From Heligmosomoides polygyrus polygyrus (Eukaryota > Nematoda > Chromadorea > Rhabditida > Heligmosomidae): DNA of 64,000 nucleotides. The notes beneath the pieces were generated by a model. That model ran no database searches and was not told the origin of the DNA. It saw only the letters and a program-made list of their open reading frames with translations. The position numbers and the translations under genes are program-made. Location: the NCBI GenBank assembly GCA_947396885.1, contig OX377202.1, forward strand, positions 20,832,001 to 20,896,000, read 5' to 3'. Every line of letters begins with the position of its first letter. The first letter of the stretch is position 1. Shown one piece after another: positions 43,401 through 52,499 of this stretch.

Positions 43401-45194
43401 CAACAGAAAACATGAAGAAACCTAAAGCGAATCGAAAAAATGTAAAGCAACTAAATGATGACACACATATAGCATGTCAAACCGGTGTCAGATCTGTGAC
43501 TAATTAGGGCATGAATAAAAAGGCTGTTTAGCCAAACCAAATAGGCCGGGAAGACTGTAAAGTGTTAAAATTCATAACTCAACCCCGACTTCTTAACAGA
43601 TCGCTCAAGCTGACCCAGTGAAAAGGAGGACGGCATACATCTCGTCGCCTTCAGAGGCCGGATTCATCAACAATTAACCAGTGGGTATGCGGGTGATAAG
43701 GGGTAGAGATAAGATAAGAGTCAGGCAGAGATAACGCAAGAGTCAGAGACGCAGGCTTCATTGTGGGTATCTCTACCCCTTATACCCGCGGGTTAGTCGT
43801 TGATGAATCCGGCCCCAGGTATGCGCTGGCTGTCCTATGAGGAAAAAGAGCCACCTTCAGCTTACTCCTAGGCCGATTGATGATAATCTTCTCCAGAATG
43901 CATCAAAGCTGGGCCGTTTGGTTGGAAAACGCTGAACGTGCTCGCGAAACTGATACAACCACATTCTACAGGAAGACATAACCCCGGTTAAGGCTAACCA
44001 AGCAAGGATCTCACCAAGCGTATGCCTGAACGGGGAAAATGAATAGCGCTACGGGAATTTTGAAGGAACTACTTTCTGCGGCGGTACGACTCCATAGTTA
44101 AATTTAAGGGCACCTTACCCGATGGGTTCAAGAACTTTGCAAAAATGGAACACACCCTGCTACTATTTGAAGATGGAAATTATCGCAGTGCTATTCGCCT
44201 TCGCCGTTTAGACATACACCTGAGATCGTTCCGTGGGTAGGTAGTACTCGCCATTAAACGTACATAGAGAAAAAGTACGGACTAGTTCGAAGGCTCTAGG
44301 GCCTTATTCTAACGCCTCGCGGATTGCAGCTGGCACCGCCTCGAAGTAAGTGAAAGAAGACACGAAATTCAGCACTTCAACACATCTCCGTGCACAACGT
44401 CTGAAGCGACACAGTTTTGAAGACATCAGTTCAATTTCCGTGTTCCGATTTCAAACCAGTTGCTATAGTAAGAGGAACCGATGTGGAGCTAAGCGTAGCG
44501 AACATGGCAAAGCACGAAAGGTGACAATTTAATTTGCGTCAAAGCCATAGAATGGCCCATATCAGGTGAGTCAAGGAATAGGAATAAATCGAGGCGTCAC
44601 ATGCGCCAATTTCGATTTAAAACGATAGTTGGAAAGAACTGAGCACTTCCTTTGTATTAGCACTAGTTTATGGTTGCACCACTGAGCGGCGCGGCACCAC
44701 AGTCAGAATAAATATCGATGGGGCGGCGCGAAAAAACGATATCTATGGCAATCATGGTGCCGCGCCTCGTGGCTGCGCAACCATAAACTAGGGCTTAGGA
44801 AGTCCATCAAGGCCGCTATCATTCCTTGAAGAGCTGACAAACGCATTTTCATATTCGAATCGGTGTACATACTCGCAACGCCGCATAAAGACCCATCCGT
44901 ACTTATTTTCTTAACTACGTTTAATGAAATGTGGTACGATACAGTTTAAAAGGGGTAAAGAGTAGAGCAGATGCCTAAGTGATCCGCGTTCAGGACAAAG
45001 ACTACCGATATCGATTAGCCAGCGCGGATGATCGATATCAGTCACCCCGACTGAAGTATGGAATCTGATAAAGACCAAGGACTCACCAGTAAGTAGTGTG
45101 CGACATCGAAGTACGGGTACATCCGCAGTTTCTGCAGCGCTCCACCTGCACTGATGAGGCTGTCGTGGTCCACTTCCCAATCCATCGACCACAT
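34312..45194 (-). CDS. tric-1B: TRIC-B: trimeric intracellular cation channel (TMEM38/TRIC-1B type), 7 exons
   Basis: Second TRIC channel gene. Exons are 45087-45194, 39557-39733, 39309-39428, 38746-38859, 36761-36904, 36564-36691 and 34312-34417; they total 897 nt, 298 residues plus stop. Exon lengths 1-6 and all phases equal those of TRIC-A. Residues of note are YPYFDVAHYLL (26-36), HPFSCWLSSMLMCFA in exon 2, KEVQR at 128-132 (KEXXR lipid site), GVSKGAGSG at 158-166, and DPFAPVENLFCAVFMGG in exon 6. The tail is Lys/Asp-rich (KKWKKADKKNK) and ends KKNK, a KKXX ER-retrieval signal. The start is the first ATG after a TTTGCAG acceptor with a 15-nt leader. Introns of 69 bp to 5.35 kb carry foldback elements, SINEs and MITEs. 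It lies about 17 kb upstream of TRIC-A, too far for a typical operon. C. elegans also has two linked TRIC-1B genes, so the duplication may be old; which copy is which needs a tree. Confidence 0.94.
34500..35185. other. TRIC-B intron 6, unassigned part
   Basis: No repeat or coding feature recognised between exon 7 and the foldback at 35189. Confidence 0.4.
35189..36345. repeat. Foldback family 2 copy (TRIC-B intron 6)
   Basis: Left arm starts AAGGAAAGGTTCCCAACTCA; the right arm (about 36063-36345, inverted) shares TTATTGTACGCG, GAGAAAGCGTAATA, GGTTGATGACTGTTGCGCAC and is cut short at its outer end. The left arm carries TTTTGAGTTCGAGTCCGCGTAC (B-box). A GGT/GGGG microsatellite lies at 35955-35982. 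Confidence 0.75.
36564..36691 (-). CDS. tric-1B: TRIC-B exon 6 (residues 222-263 plus split codon)
   Basis: Acceptor TTTTTCAG, donor GTACGT, 128 nt; leaves AA for Lys264. Separated from exon 5 by a 69-bp intron. Confidence 0.94.
36761..36904 (-). CDS. tric-1B: TRIC-B exon 5 (residues 174-221)
   Basis: Acceptor TTTCAG, donor GTGAGT, 144 nt. Contains LVRGAWIP, LRPSFTTKAC and APHDLVYL. Confidence 0.94.
36995..37290 (-). repeat. SINE T2, minus strand, diverged
   Basis: AGGATAAAGGATGAAAGACGG tail, GAGATGTCGTAGAAGC, CCCAGAAGTTTGGTATGAATTC and CTGCGCTACTACACGCC (reverse A-box) in family order, within TRIC-B intron 4. Confidence 0.65.
37584..38594. repeat. Foldback family 2, most complete copy (1.0 kb)
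   Basis: Arms of about 420 bp in inverted orientation: left end AAGGAAGGGTTCCCAATTCA (37584), right end TGGGAACCTTTCCTTG (38594). Each arm contains a tRNA-like block; in the left arm the A-box TGGCGCAGTCGG is at 37771-37782 and the B-box GAGTTCGAGTCC at 37821-37832; in the right arm they read on the minus strand. No ORF of note. Confidence 0.82.
38746..38859 (-). CDS. tric-1B: TRIC-B exon 4 (residues 136-173)
   Basis: Acceptor TTTTCAG, donor GTGTGT, 114 nt. Contains YMVQVLVGVSKGAGSG. Confidence 0.94.
38898..39245 (-). repeat. SINE T2 fragment split by a MITE
   Basis: AAGAATAAAGATC tail, GGGATGTGGTGGAGGC and CCAGCGAAAGGATAAGTC precede the MITE at 39066-39208; GACGGCCTGGGCATG follows. The MITE therefore inserted after the SINE. 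Confidence 0.65.
39066..39208. repeat. PIF/Harbinger-like MITE, 143 bp (copy 2)
   Basis: Same 143-bp length and termini as 14334-14476 but in opposite orientation; TAA at 39063-39065 and 39209-39211 is the target duplication. Lies in TRIC-B intron 3. Confidence 0.88.
39309..39428 (-). CDS. tric-1B: TRIC-B exon 3 (residues 96-135)
   Basis: Acceptor TTGCAG, donor GTAAGC, 120 nt. Contains VFYSPFDLVYKL and KEVQR. Confidence 0.94.
39557..39733 (-). CDS. tric-1B: TRIC-B exon 2 (residues 37-95)
   Basis: Acceptor TTTGCAG, donor GTCAGT (weak but GT), 177 nt, phase 0. The next intron is 128 bp. Confidence 0.92.
39960..40119. repeat. MITE family M2, copy 1 (160 bp)
   Basis: GGCCGGATTCATCAAC at the left is repeated inverted (GTTGATGAATCCGGCC) at the right; the inner part has GGAGATAAGATAAGAG and GGGTATCTCTACCCC. 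Second copy at 43656-43814. The target duplication is not clear. Confidence 0.85.
40125..41685. other. TRIC-B intron 1, unassigned part
   Basis: A tRNA-like reverse B-box (GGAGAACCGAACCCCCGAC) near 40318-40336 and a poly-G run at about 41137-41151 are the only features I see. Confidence 0.4.
41690..41860 (+). repeat. Dispersed repeat (direct copy at 44070-44215)
   Basis: Shares TCGATAGGTTCAAGGACTTTGCAAAAATG, split here as GATNGGTTCAAG and ACTTTGCAAAAATG, then CTACTATT and ATTCNNCTTCG with 44070-44215. Function unknown. Confidence 0.55.
41890..42075 (+). repeat. tRNA-derived repeat T1, degenerate
   Basis: GTGGATGTTGCATTTGATCAAACAGCG and GTTTTGATCACAACTGAACATCC match the outer parts of T1; the B-box is eroded. 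Confidence 0.5.
42215..42880. repeat. SINE T2 cluster (one plus copy flanked by minus fragments)
   Basis: The plus copy at about 42342-42628 is the clearest family member: A-box TGTAGCGCAGTCTG, GCCCAGGCCAACCAAGCC, GGACTTGTCTGGAAAG, CCTCCACGACATCCCGTAG and a TTTATCATTTTATCCTTTAT tail. Minus-strand pieces lie at 42222-42340 and 42630-42870. Confidence 0.75.
43328..43510 (-). mobile_element. CR1-like 3' tail, minus strand
   Basis: On the minus strand the sequence ends AATAAATAAATAAATAAATAA (shown here as TTATTTATTTA on plus, 43338-43356). Probably a 5'-truncated insertion; no coding part left. Confidence 0.4.
43656..43814. repeat. MITE family M2, copy 2
   Basis: Termini and interior closely match 39960-40119 in the same orientation (GTATGCGGG, GATAAGATAAGAG, TGTGGGTATCTCTACCCC). 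Confidence 0.85.
44070..44215 (+). repeat. Dispersed repeat (direct copy of 41690-41860)
   Basis: Diverged direct copy; both are within TRIC-B intron 1. Confidence 0.5.
44663..44791. repeat. MITE family M3, 129 bp
   Basis: CTAGTTTATGGTTGC at 44663 is mirrored by GCAACCATAAACTAG at 44791; arms extend about 40 bp with GCGCGGCACC. The centre has AATAAATATCGAT. Confidence 0.8.
45087..45194 (-). CDS. tric-1B: TRIC-B exon 1 (residues 1-36)
   Basis: ATG at 45194; donor GTGAGT; 108 coding nt, phase 0. The exon body starts at 45209. Confidence 0.9.
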
Positions 45195-45209
45195 CGCTGC
45201 TGTCACAGC

Positions 45210-45220
45210 CTGCAAAAAGG
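45210..45220 (-). promoter_or_regulatory. Candidate spliced-leader acceptor of TRIC-B
   Basis: CCTTTTTGCAG precedes a 15-nt leader and the ATG at 45194. The pyrimidine tract and AG fit nematode trans- or cis-splicing. Confidence 0.5.
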
Positions 45221-45224
45221 ACAC

Positions 45225-47845
45225 TAGTCATGTGTCAGCCAGCACAAAGAACTAGCGGAAAAAGAATGACGAGAGAGGGCACTGGGAAGCGTCCCTTCAG
45301 AGAGCGAAACATAGAGGAGAGAACTGCCCCCTATGCAGCGCACAGTAGAGCCTATAAACCTGAAGAAAACATGCGATGTGTTGAGTCCGCAGCGACACTG
45401 AGCCCCTTAATGATGCGGTTTTTGTGGCTGGTCGTCCTACGAATCGCCGAATGGCTAGAAAGGGCTGCAGTAACCCCATTTCCGCGACTATTTTTGGCTG
45501 AAAGCAGAGCAAATGTGCCCTGCCAACCTTTGAAGTGAGAGGTGAAAAGAGTCAATCGCCTGAAAAGGAGTTCTGGCTTCAACTATTCAACCTCAGCCTT
45601 CCCATTGCTAGTTCTTGGCCCGACCAGTAAATGAGAAAACCTGCTTGTATGAGGGAACCCCACTCAATGTCCATAACCACCTTACGTCTTCATACAGCAT
45701 ATGAGATCCAATTCATTTCGCCAGCCTGACAACACATCACCTAGTCAGAAACTTCCATGGCTCACACGTCCGTCGAGAAATCAAGACCCATTAGGTCACA
45801 CTGGCACGCTGCACAACTGAAACAGTATGCACCGGACCGAAGCGACAACACTCAGAAAGCAACGCAGAAGTGGAAGTGGTAAGGATAACAATGTGATCAC
45901 GATGCTCTTGAAAAAGCCGCCCTTTTTGTAATCGCAGCTGGCTTATCACTGTAGTTTTGCGTGACACTGCTGATATTTTCCAGGGGTCAATGACGGATTA
46001 TATGCGGAATACCCTTCGTTGTAGACAAACATTTCAACTTAACCTCGAGCTAGAAGAAAGATAGCGCAGTCGTCTGCCGTTATAACGCGTTTGAAGGGAT
46101 CACTACAAGTCGTCAACGAGACCTGTATGAAGTTGTAGGGCGAGCAGCACAGAAGCGTTTTGAGCCACTGGGTGGTACGAAAATGAAGAACAACTGTGCA
46201 AGGCAACCCCGTTTGATTTCTGGGATATGGTCCACCAGCAGTTCAGAATTGGCCGAGTGGGTAGTGTTGAAAACTCCTGAGCACGAGCTCAGGGGTACGG
46301 ATCTAGACCTATACAAATTGGTGCAGTGGTTTTGCATCTTCTGCCACTATCATGAAGTCATAAGCTTTTTTATTTTTCACACTATTGTGAACCATTCCCA
46401 CTTGTACATTCCATTCATCAGCGTATGTTACAGAAAGGTGTGGTTGCGCAGAAACTGCGACCAACGGTTTTGATTGACTTCGTTTTCACACATATTTTCT
46501 TCCAAGGTGTCTACGCTTAATATGCACCTACGGTCGTCTACAATGCATCTAAATTGATGTACTATTACCGAATGTTTCTTTCTTGCGAAGAGCTTGGTAT
46601 AATGATTTGAACGCAGGAATGCTGTAAACAGTGCGAATTGTTCTTTATGAAAATGAAAATCTGAAGGAACCTTGGAATTCTCGCCATACTAGGCGAACGG
46701 TACAACCCCGCTCTCAGTCTCAGGCTAAAACACTTCTAAGATGCTTTTCTTTCGTTTTTCCTCTTTTTCTTTCTTTTTAGATGAAAGATTGAACTTAAAG
46801 AGCACATTAGTAAACTTCGAGCTTTCCCGTCCTTCATCTGCGGCAGTCCACGCGCTCCAACGCTAGCTCTGTCGCCAGCGGGAAGTATGAACAGGCCAAT
46901 AGCTGCCGGCGGTAGACGTGACCAGACTATGGGTATGCCTGCGATTGCACATGTGCTTTTTACCCGACGGCAACAGATACTGTACACGTCGGAAACGTGC
47001 GAACGAAACAAAACAATATTATACTTAACTCGAAAAACATCAACAATACATCTGAGAAAAGCGTGCGAGCTTCTATTGGTTCAATCACTGCTCGCTGTTG
47101 TCACCCAATAAGCCGTCGTCTGATAGCAATAAGCCGGCTAAGCCGTCAGTTCTTGTTAGCGGGGAAATTTCGAGCTCAACTTTCTCTATCTGACGATACC
47201 CTCCGGCTTAATAGATTGACAGACCTTGACAACAACTACAGCATATGGTAAAGGCGAAGTCGAACGATAACAGGACAAAAAAGCGAGGCAGTAGGCGTAG
47301 ACTTCCACTCGTATTGCAGAAATTCTCTTTAGAAACCCAATTTCCTCAATACGGAATCCACAAAAACATCTAACTCTACTAGTAAACAAGAGTCCAATCT
47401 GGAGTAGACACAAAAGATAGAAACAGCTGAGAGGCACAATTTTTCGATGATTTCTGTTAGATTATAGGAAGTTTGACGTTTCCGCTGTTTAAACGGAATG
47501 CAGAGATTCTTCTCGAGTAAAAAATCATTCTCCAAGGACCGTACCATCCTCGAGAAGCGGTGCTCGAAGGATCAAGCAAACGAAATGAATGCAAAGAGAG
47601 TTACTAAAAAGCTGATATTGAAAGACGGAGCCATTCGCTGAAACTCTAAAGAAACCAGCACCTCTTCAAGGAAAACATGGCAAATCGAAGGTCAACCCTT
47701 CGGCAGGAAATTTAACGTCGAACCGCTGATAAGGGATGGCTGCTGATAGGTTGCCGGTTGCATCAACAGCTGATAGAAAACACCACTGAGGTTTAGTGGT
47801 GTGCTGGTAAGGCGAATGCTCGTAAAGCAATAACATATGGGTTCT
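45225..47845. other. Region upstream of TRIC-B, unassigned
   Basis: Presumed promoter region of TRIC-B plus unidentified DNA. Short frames on both strands show no family motifs. Confidence 0.4.
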
Positions 47846-47849
47846 ATTC

Positions 47850-48135
47850 CAAGCTGGGCGCGTAGTAGCGCAGTCGAAAGAGGTGCCGACTGTTTCATGC
47901 ACTAGAATGAATGCTCTTGGTTCTGGTCTTGTCAAACCCAGTCAAACCTTCCATTCCTCCGGTGTCGCTAAATTGGCGCCAATCTTGTCTGGGAGGGATA
48001 GAACACTAGCTTGTACATTGCCTTGCTACCGCAAGCCATTATATAGGCCAAATACACATTCACATTTCCACTACGCCCTATAAAAGTAGAATGTGCGGAA
48101 CGCTTTCCAAACGAGTCTGATTAACGCCGTCCTAT
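47850..48135 (+). repeat. SINE T2, plus copy
   Basis: GTAGTAGCGCAGTCGAAAG (A-box), TTGGTTCTGGTC (B-box-like), AATCTTGTCTGGGAGGG, GCTACCGCAAGCCATTAT, CCACTACGCCC and CCGTCCTATATCATTTAC in family order. Confidence 0.78.
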
Positions 48136-48144
48136 ATCATTTAC

Positions 48145-48440
48145 TCGGATAGAGGGTAAAGGACTACGTATTCAACCGCTACTGAGAATGGGCCACATAT
48201 TGTACATTCACGGGATGTCGTGGAGGCGATTTCACCGGGTATTTGGTCTGTACAATGACTTGCGGTGACGAATAACGGGCGAGTCACCGTTTTACTCTTC
48301 ACAGACAAGTATGGAGCCAATTCGCCGGCTTCGGATGGATGCAAGGCTTGGTGGATCTGAGCAGGATGCGGACGAAGAACCTCGATTCAAAGCGCATGCA
48401 ACGGTCGACTCTTCCAGCTGCGCTATCACGCACCTATTGT
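48145..48440 (-). repeat. SINE T2, minus copy, tail-to-tail with the preceding one
   Basis: Family order in reverse: AGAGGGTAAAGGAC, ACGGGATGTCGTGGAGGCGA, AATGACTTGCGGTGACG, CAGACAAGTATGGAGCC, CCAGCTGCGCTATCACGC. Confidence 0.78.
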
Positions 48441-48519
48441 ACATATACAAAACTGTTCACAACAAGAAACCCACAACTCTTTTGTACCGAAATCATGACA
48501 GGTTCTGATAAAAAATCTC

Positions 48520-48575
48520 GCCAAGGGCGGGACTTGAGCCCGGATCTCATGCCTTCCTGGAGGAAATGTGATGCC
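48520..48575 (-). repeat. tRNA-like fragment
   Basis: Minus strand reads AAGGCATGAGATCCGGGCTC then AAGTCCCGCCCTTGGCGAG, resembling a tRNA B-box and acceptor strand. The 5' half is not recognisable. Confidence 0.45.
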
Positions 48576-48898
48576 CAGTCGACGTTAGACTACGAAGAGC
48601 ATGAAAATGGACTGAGAGTGCTTGAGAGATGTTCGCCAATTCAATTAGAAGCTAAGAGTCTAATGTCGAATGGGGCGTGCAAGAAGCGGCCAGTATTTTC
48701 GCGACAGCTGTGGTACATGCTGCAGCTGATGAGCTATAGCTCACCTCACAGCGCCTTGAAAAACGCAGAACAGACGGCTTTCCTGGTCAGAAATCGTCTG
48801 ATGAGAATGGATAGTCGTTCCAGACGGACGGTAACCTCCTCTGTTGGCAAAATTCTGTGAAGAGCAAAAAGGCGGCAGATCCTTTTCGCAAGGAAAAA

Positions 48899-49111
48899 TC
48901 ACGCACTAGAAAAACGATGACGATGACGACGACGACGTCGACGGGACGATCGAATTCGTGCCTCGTTGGTCGGTGAGGGGATAGAGACCGCGGAAGTGGA
49001 GAGGTCCGCGATATGAGGGTGAGACGGTGACGCGCGTCGGCTCTCGCATGGTGTAATGTCAATGCGGGCCGGTGAGCTCGGGGTGGTGGTGCAATTAATG
49101 TTGTCCGACAT
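48899..49111 (-). CDS. Possible small ORF or 5' exon, unknown product
   Basis: A 70-codon minus-strand frame begins MSDNINCTTTPSSPAR, is rich in Ser, Thr, Pro and Arg, and ends in an Arg/His run encoded by a GAC/GTC microsatellite (about 48916-48942). It lies in an unusually GC-rich stretch. GCAG 4 nt before the ATG could be an acceptor. It resembles the disordered N-terminus of a larger protein, but I find no good donor or second exon. Confidence 0.22.
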   Translation of the reverse strand: MSDNINCTTTPSSPARIDITPCESRRASPSHPHIADLSTSAVSIPSPTNEARIRSSRRRRRRHRHRFSSA

Positions 49112-49114
49112 CGT

Positions 49115-49715
49115 CTGCGTAAGCAGTCGGCGCGGTATGCAGCCCGACTATCCGCAGCTCATTGGAGCTATTCGGAAGGATACGAGGTGCACTTTCATTG
49201 ATGGCTGTGTCAGCAGCCATGCACGAAACATGCCTTTGCTGATGTTATAGGCGAAGTTATACGCCCTGGTTCGACATTCGACAAAATTTCACGTGCAAGG
49301 CTGTTAATGATAGCCTGTCGTATCAACCTGCTGCTGAGCAAGTATGCACATTTAGAGAGGATCTCTGCTGAAGCCTGCAGAACGTTTGTCAAAGGTTGTA
49401 TGTCAAAGAGTGGTGCTCCTTGCGAAATTTTCTTTGCTTTCCTTATGGAACCTTGGCTAGTGTTCGAGTGCTGTTCATTGTGTGTTCTTTAATTACACTT
49501 TTCATGCTAGACAGTGCCTTGGATCAATGAATAAATAAGAATAATGTGCCGTTGTTTGAGGCATTGGCCAAGACTGTTGTCCACTTTTGTTAGGCTTACG
49601 TTTAAACAAATTAGCATTCTTCAGAACGTGGAAAAGTCGGACACACCTACAATACTACGATATACACTACAATACGGAATGATCTGCTGATGATATTTAA
49701 AACTGTTACTGGAAT
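49115..49715. other. Unassigned
   Basis: Short frames only (for example 49307-49492 on plus). No repeat recognised. Confidence 0.4.
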
Positions 49716-49719
49716 AACG

Positions 49720-49900
49720 ATGTTTTGTTGCGATCAAAACTTCTAGCGCAAGGCGGGACTCGAACCTCCCTCTAACCGGGCGGGAATGCTGTACGCCATT
49801 ACACCACCGGCGCCGTTTGATCGAACGCAACATCCACACCTCGTGGGACCGATCAGCACTCACCCGTATCCGGGATGAGAATGATGGGTTTTCATTACTG
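49720..49900 (-). repeat. tRNA-derived repeat T1
   Basis: On the minus strand GGCGCCGGTGGTGTAATGGC then GTACAGCATTCCCGCC and GAGGTTCGAGTCCCGCCTTG give A-box, anticodon-arm-like and B-box regions. The ends GCGCCGG and CCTTGCGC can pair. Closest of the T1 copies to a tRNA fold. Confidence 0.7.
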
Positions 49901-50214
49901 AAATGGTAGCGCTACCACTTCATGAGTTGTACACGTTGCAAAATTCTAACGTAAAAGGTAGCCAGGGGAAATCTATATCTCTAAGGTCAAAAGCTCTATC
50001 CGTGCTCCATTTTTCACCCAAAGAGACGGCTCTGGATGTTTAAGATTCTCAACAACCGAAAGCAAGCTCTTCATAATTTATTACTTCAGCTTAAGAGGCT
50101 CGTTGACAAATAACTCCAAGAGCAGCTAAGTGATTCTTATTTATTGTATTCTTACGTTAAAGTTCTTTGTTTTTATTTTCCTGGCGTGTAATCGCAATTA
50201 TTTATACGTCCGAG

Positions 50215-51241
50215 TAAGAAAATAAACATCCCATTTTCACGTCGAATTGACACTTTTCAAATCAAATTGGACCCTGTTCTAAGCTAGCTTCAAGACTTTT
50301 GAAATCAATACAAATTCTTCTAGACAGAAATGACCTTCAGACAGGTTAGACTACAGATTCAATAAAATGGTCAGACTAATTTTTGTTCAAGAAAAATTTA
50401 TTATTACTTTCTTTGAAACTTTTAATTTACTGTCCCATCACAAATGTAACCATTTTCTGAAAAAACGTATTAGAAAATATTAGATTAAGATTTATCTTGA
50501 ACCACAGCAACGAAGCAAGCATATAGCGCATCAAAAGATCGCGTATGCGCTCAAAAAGTTCGCAGCAAATATTTTTTGAGTGTAAATACCACTTACATGA
50601 ACAATCGAAACGGTGATATGTGTGATCTTTGCAGTTGTTTTTGTTTTATCGTTATCAGGTGTTGAACTCCGTGCAAACAGAAATTCTGCTATCAATCGAA
50701 TAAAAATTGCAACGTCTTTGATGAGGGCATGGCGCATCTCTTTTTTAACACTAAAAAGTGGCCGCCTTCCTACTCTTTAAAACAAGCTTGGAACCATTCT
50801 TTCCTCAAAAAATAAAAATTTTACAAAATTTCAATCATTTGTTCACTTAGTGGGGAGATGAATTAAAACTTCAAAGAAAGTTATACTAAAATTTTGTTTG
50901 AACAAAAATTATTCTAACTCTTCTGGAGACTCCATAGTTTAATGTAAAAGAAGCTCATTTCAATTCGGAAGAGTTTGCTTGAAAAGTCTTGAAGCTAGCT
51001 TAGAAGAGGGTGAAATTTATTTATTTATTAAAAGCATGCATTACACACGCAACAATACGTTACACAATGTAAATATCCGAAACGAAATAAAACATGGAAA
51101 AAACGACAGGATAAAGGTGGATCGAAGGTGACATTTTTACTAATGAACGTTTTAAATGCACATTTCGACAAACTAAGGTTGTCACTTCAAATTTGGCTTT
51201 GGATATATGTCAATTTCCAATTCGACGTGAAAATGGTATGT
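50215..51241. repeat. Foldback family 1 with a nested retrotransposon tail
   Basis: Starts CCCATTTTCACGTCGAATTG (about 50231) and ends AATTCGACGTGAAAATGGTA (51241), so both termini are preserved. A foreign piece at about 51010-51200 begins TTTATTTATTTATTAAAAG, probably a minus-strand CR1-like tail. Confidence 0.78.
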
Positions 51242-51244
51242 ATT

Positions 51245-51795
51245 AGCAATTAAGTGCCATCAGCCCGAGCATCACTTTACAGTATAGAGTACCAGTCTCA
51301 AGAAAAATACAGACAGGACCCGATACAACAATTGCAAATGGAAGGCTAACAAGAAAGAATGCATGCCTATGAGGTACATCAGACATGCGCTGGACTTGCT
51401 AGAGTGGCCTGAGACCACTTCACTTATACTGCTCTGATCTTATCCATAAAGCGCTTAAGTCGGGTGGTCTCCGGCGCTCACGTCCACATCCATGTACCGA
51501 TAATTGCCGGAATAAAAATTGACGGCTAACTTTGCCTGTGCCAAAAGGGACCACCAGTCACGTAGACGAATTTAGACGTGGGTGAATAAGTTTCTACTTG
51601 AGCACCCTTTGAATCAGATCAAATCAGATCAGTACAATTAGCTCGAGTGGTTGTAGGACTAAAGGTCATCCATTTACTGTTGCAAGTACTACCTAATGGA
51701 CCTCTTAGGCATGCCATCTTTTTGTTAGTTCTTCATTTATAATTATAGTATCGCATTGCGGCCTTATTTTCTTAGAAATTAGTACTCTGTAATGT
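51245..51795. other. Unassigned
   Basis: No gene or repeat recognised between the foldback and the candidate exon at 51844. Confidence 0.4.
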
Positions 51796-51843
51796 TAAAT
51801 GGTACTTAGACTGGTAGATTGTAGGTGCTTCCGGTTTATCCAG

Positions 51844-52146
51844 GTTCGGAAAAACGAAACTTTGCCTTTTTCTAAGCCGAAAAAAGTAGACGACAATCTT
51901 GGTCAGCTGCACAAACAAGAACACATTAACAATCAAAACGAGATGTTCCAAAAAATGATGAGCAAGGCGGATCGACATGTTCTTCGAAGGGATGAACAAA
52001 CTGATATTTCAGATGGAGGCGAGTCATTCATTCCCTTGTCAGCGACACCACATTCGAATGGCAACCACTTGTTGAATAACTGTGATGAGACAATGAAATG
52101 CATGGAAAAGACGGTGTGTCTCCCATTACGACGAATGAAACAATGA
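51844..52146 (+). CDS. Candidate 3'-terminal exon of an unrecognised gene
   Basis: After a good acceptor (CGGTTTATCCAG, 51832-51843) the frame runs 100 codons to TGA at 52144-52146. The peptide is hydrophilic: it starts VRKNETLPFSKPKKVDDNLG, has a likely short helix (QLHKQEHINNQNEMFQKMMS), an acidic patch (RRDEQTDISDGGESFIPLS) and a basic end (LPLRRMKQ). Composition and the lack of repeat similarity suggest a cytosolic tail of a host protein. The frame could alternatively start at ATG 51799. I do not recognise the family, and upstream plus-strand exons were not found. Confidence 0.4.
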   Translation, partial: VRKNETLPFSKPKKVDDNLGQLHKQEHINNQNEMFQKMMSKADRHVLRRDEQTDISDGGESFIPLSATPHSNGNHLLNNCDETMKCMEKTVCLPLRRMKQ

Positions 52147-52499
52147 TAGAAGTCACAATTTCCGGATTTTCCTTGTTTGCTTCGCTACAACAGCTGTCTC
52201 TATTCATTTTCTACCGCTGTGTTGCTGCTTATTATTCACGTCTCGGTCTATCGGTTTGATATTCTTATCCGTCGCCGATCTTCTCGTTTTCGAAGTTTGG
52301 TGAGTATTCTCTTTTTTCTTGAAGGATCTCCTTCCTTGCTGAGGAGCTCCGGAGAGATCCCTACTATTTGATGCACTCTTTACATTTGCAACCGTCTAAA
52401 GGAAAGAACGACATGATTATAAGTTTTTTTGTTTATTTTTTTCATTTTGTTTTGTGTTGCTGTTTCGATTTGTTTATACGACTACCTGATCTTCAGATC

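Noticed and set aside
884..45194. TRIC-B and TRIC-A as one operon
   Set aside because: They share a strand, but about 17 kb of repeat-rich DNA separates them, far more than nematode operon spacing.
46245..46320. tRNA-Ser/Leu-like start (TTGGCCGAGTGGGTAG)
   Set aside because: The A-box-like match is not followed by a B-box at suitable spacing or by a pairing acceptor strand.
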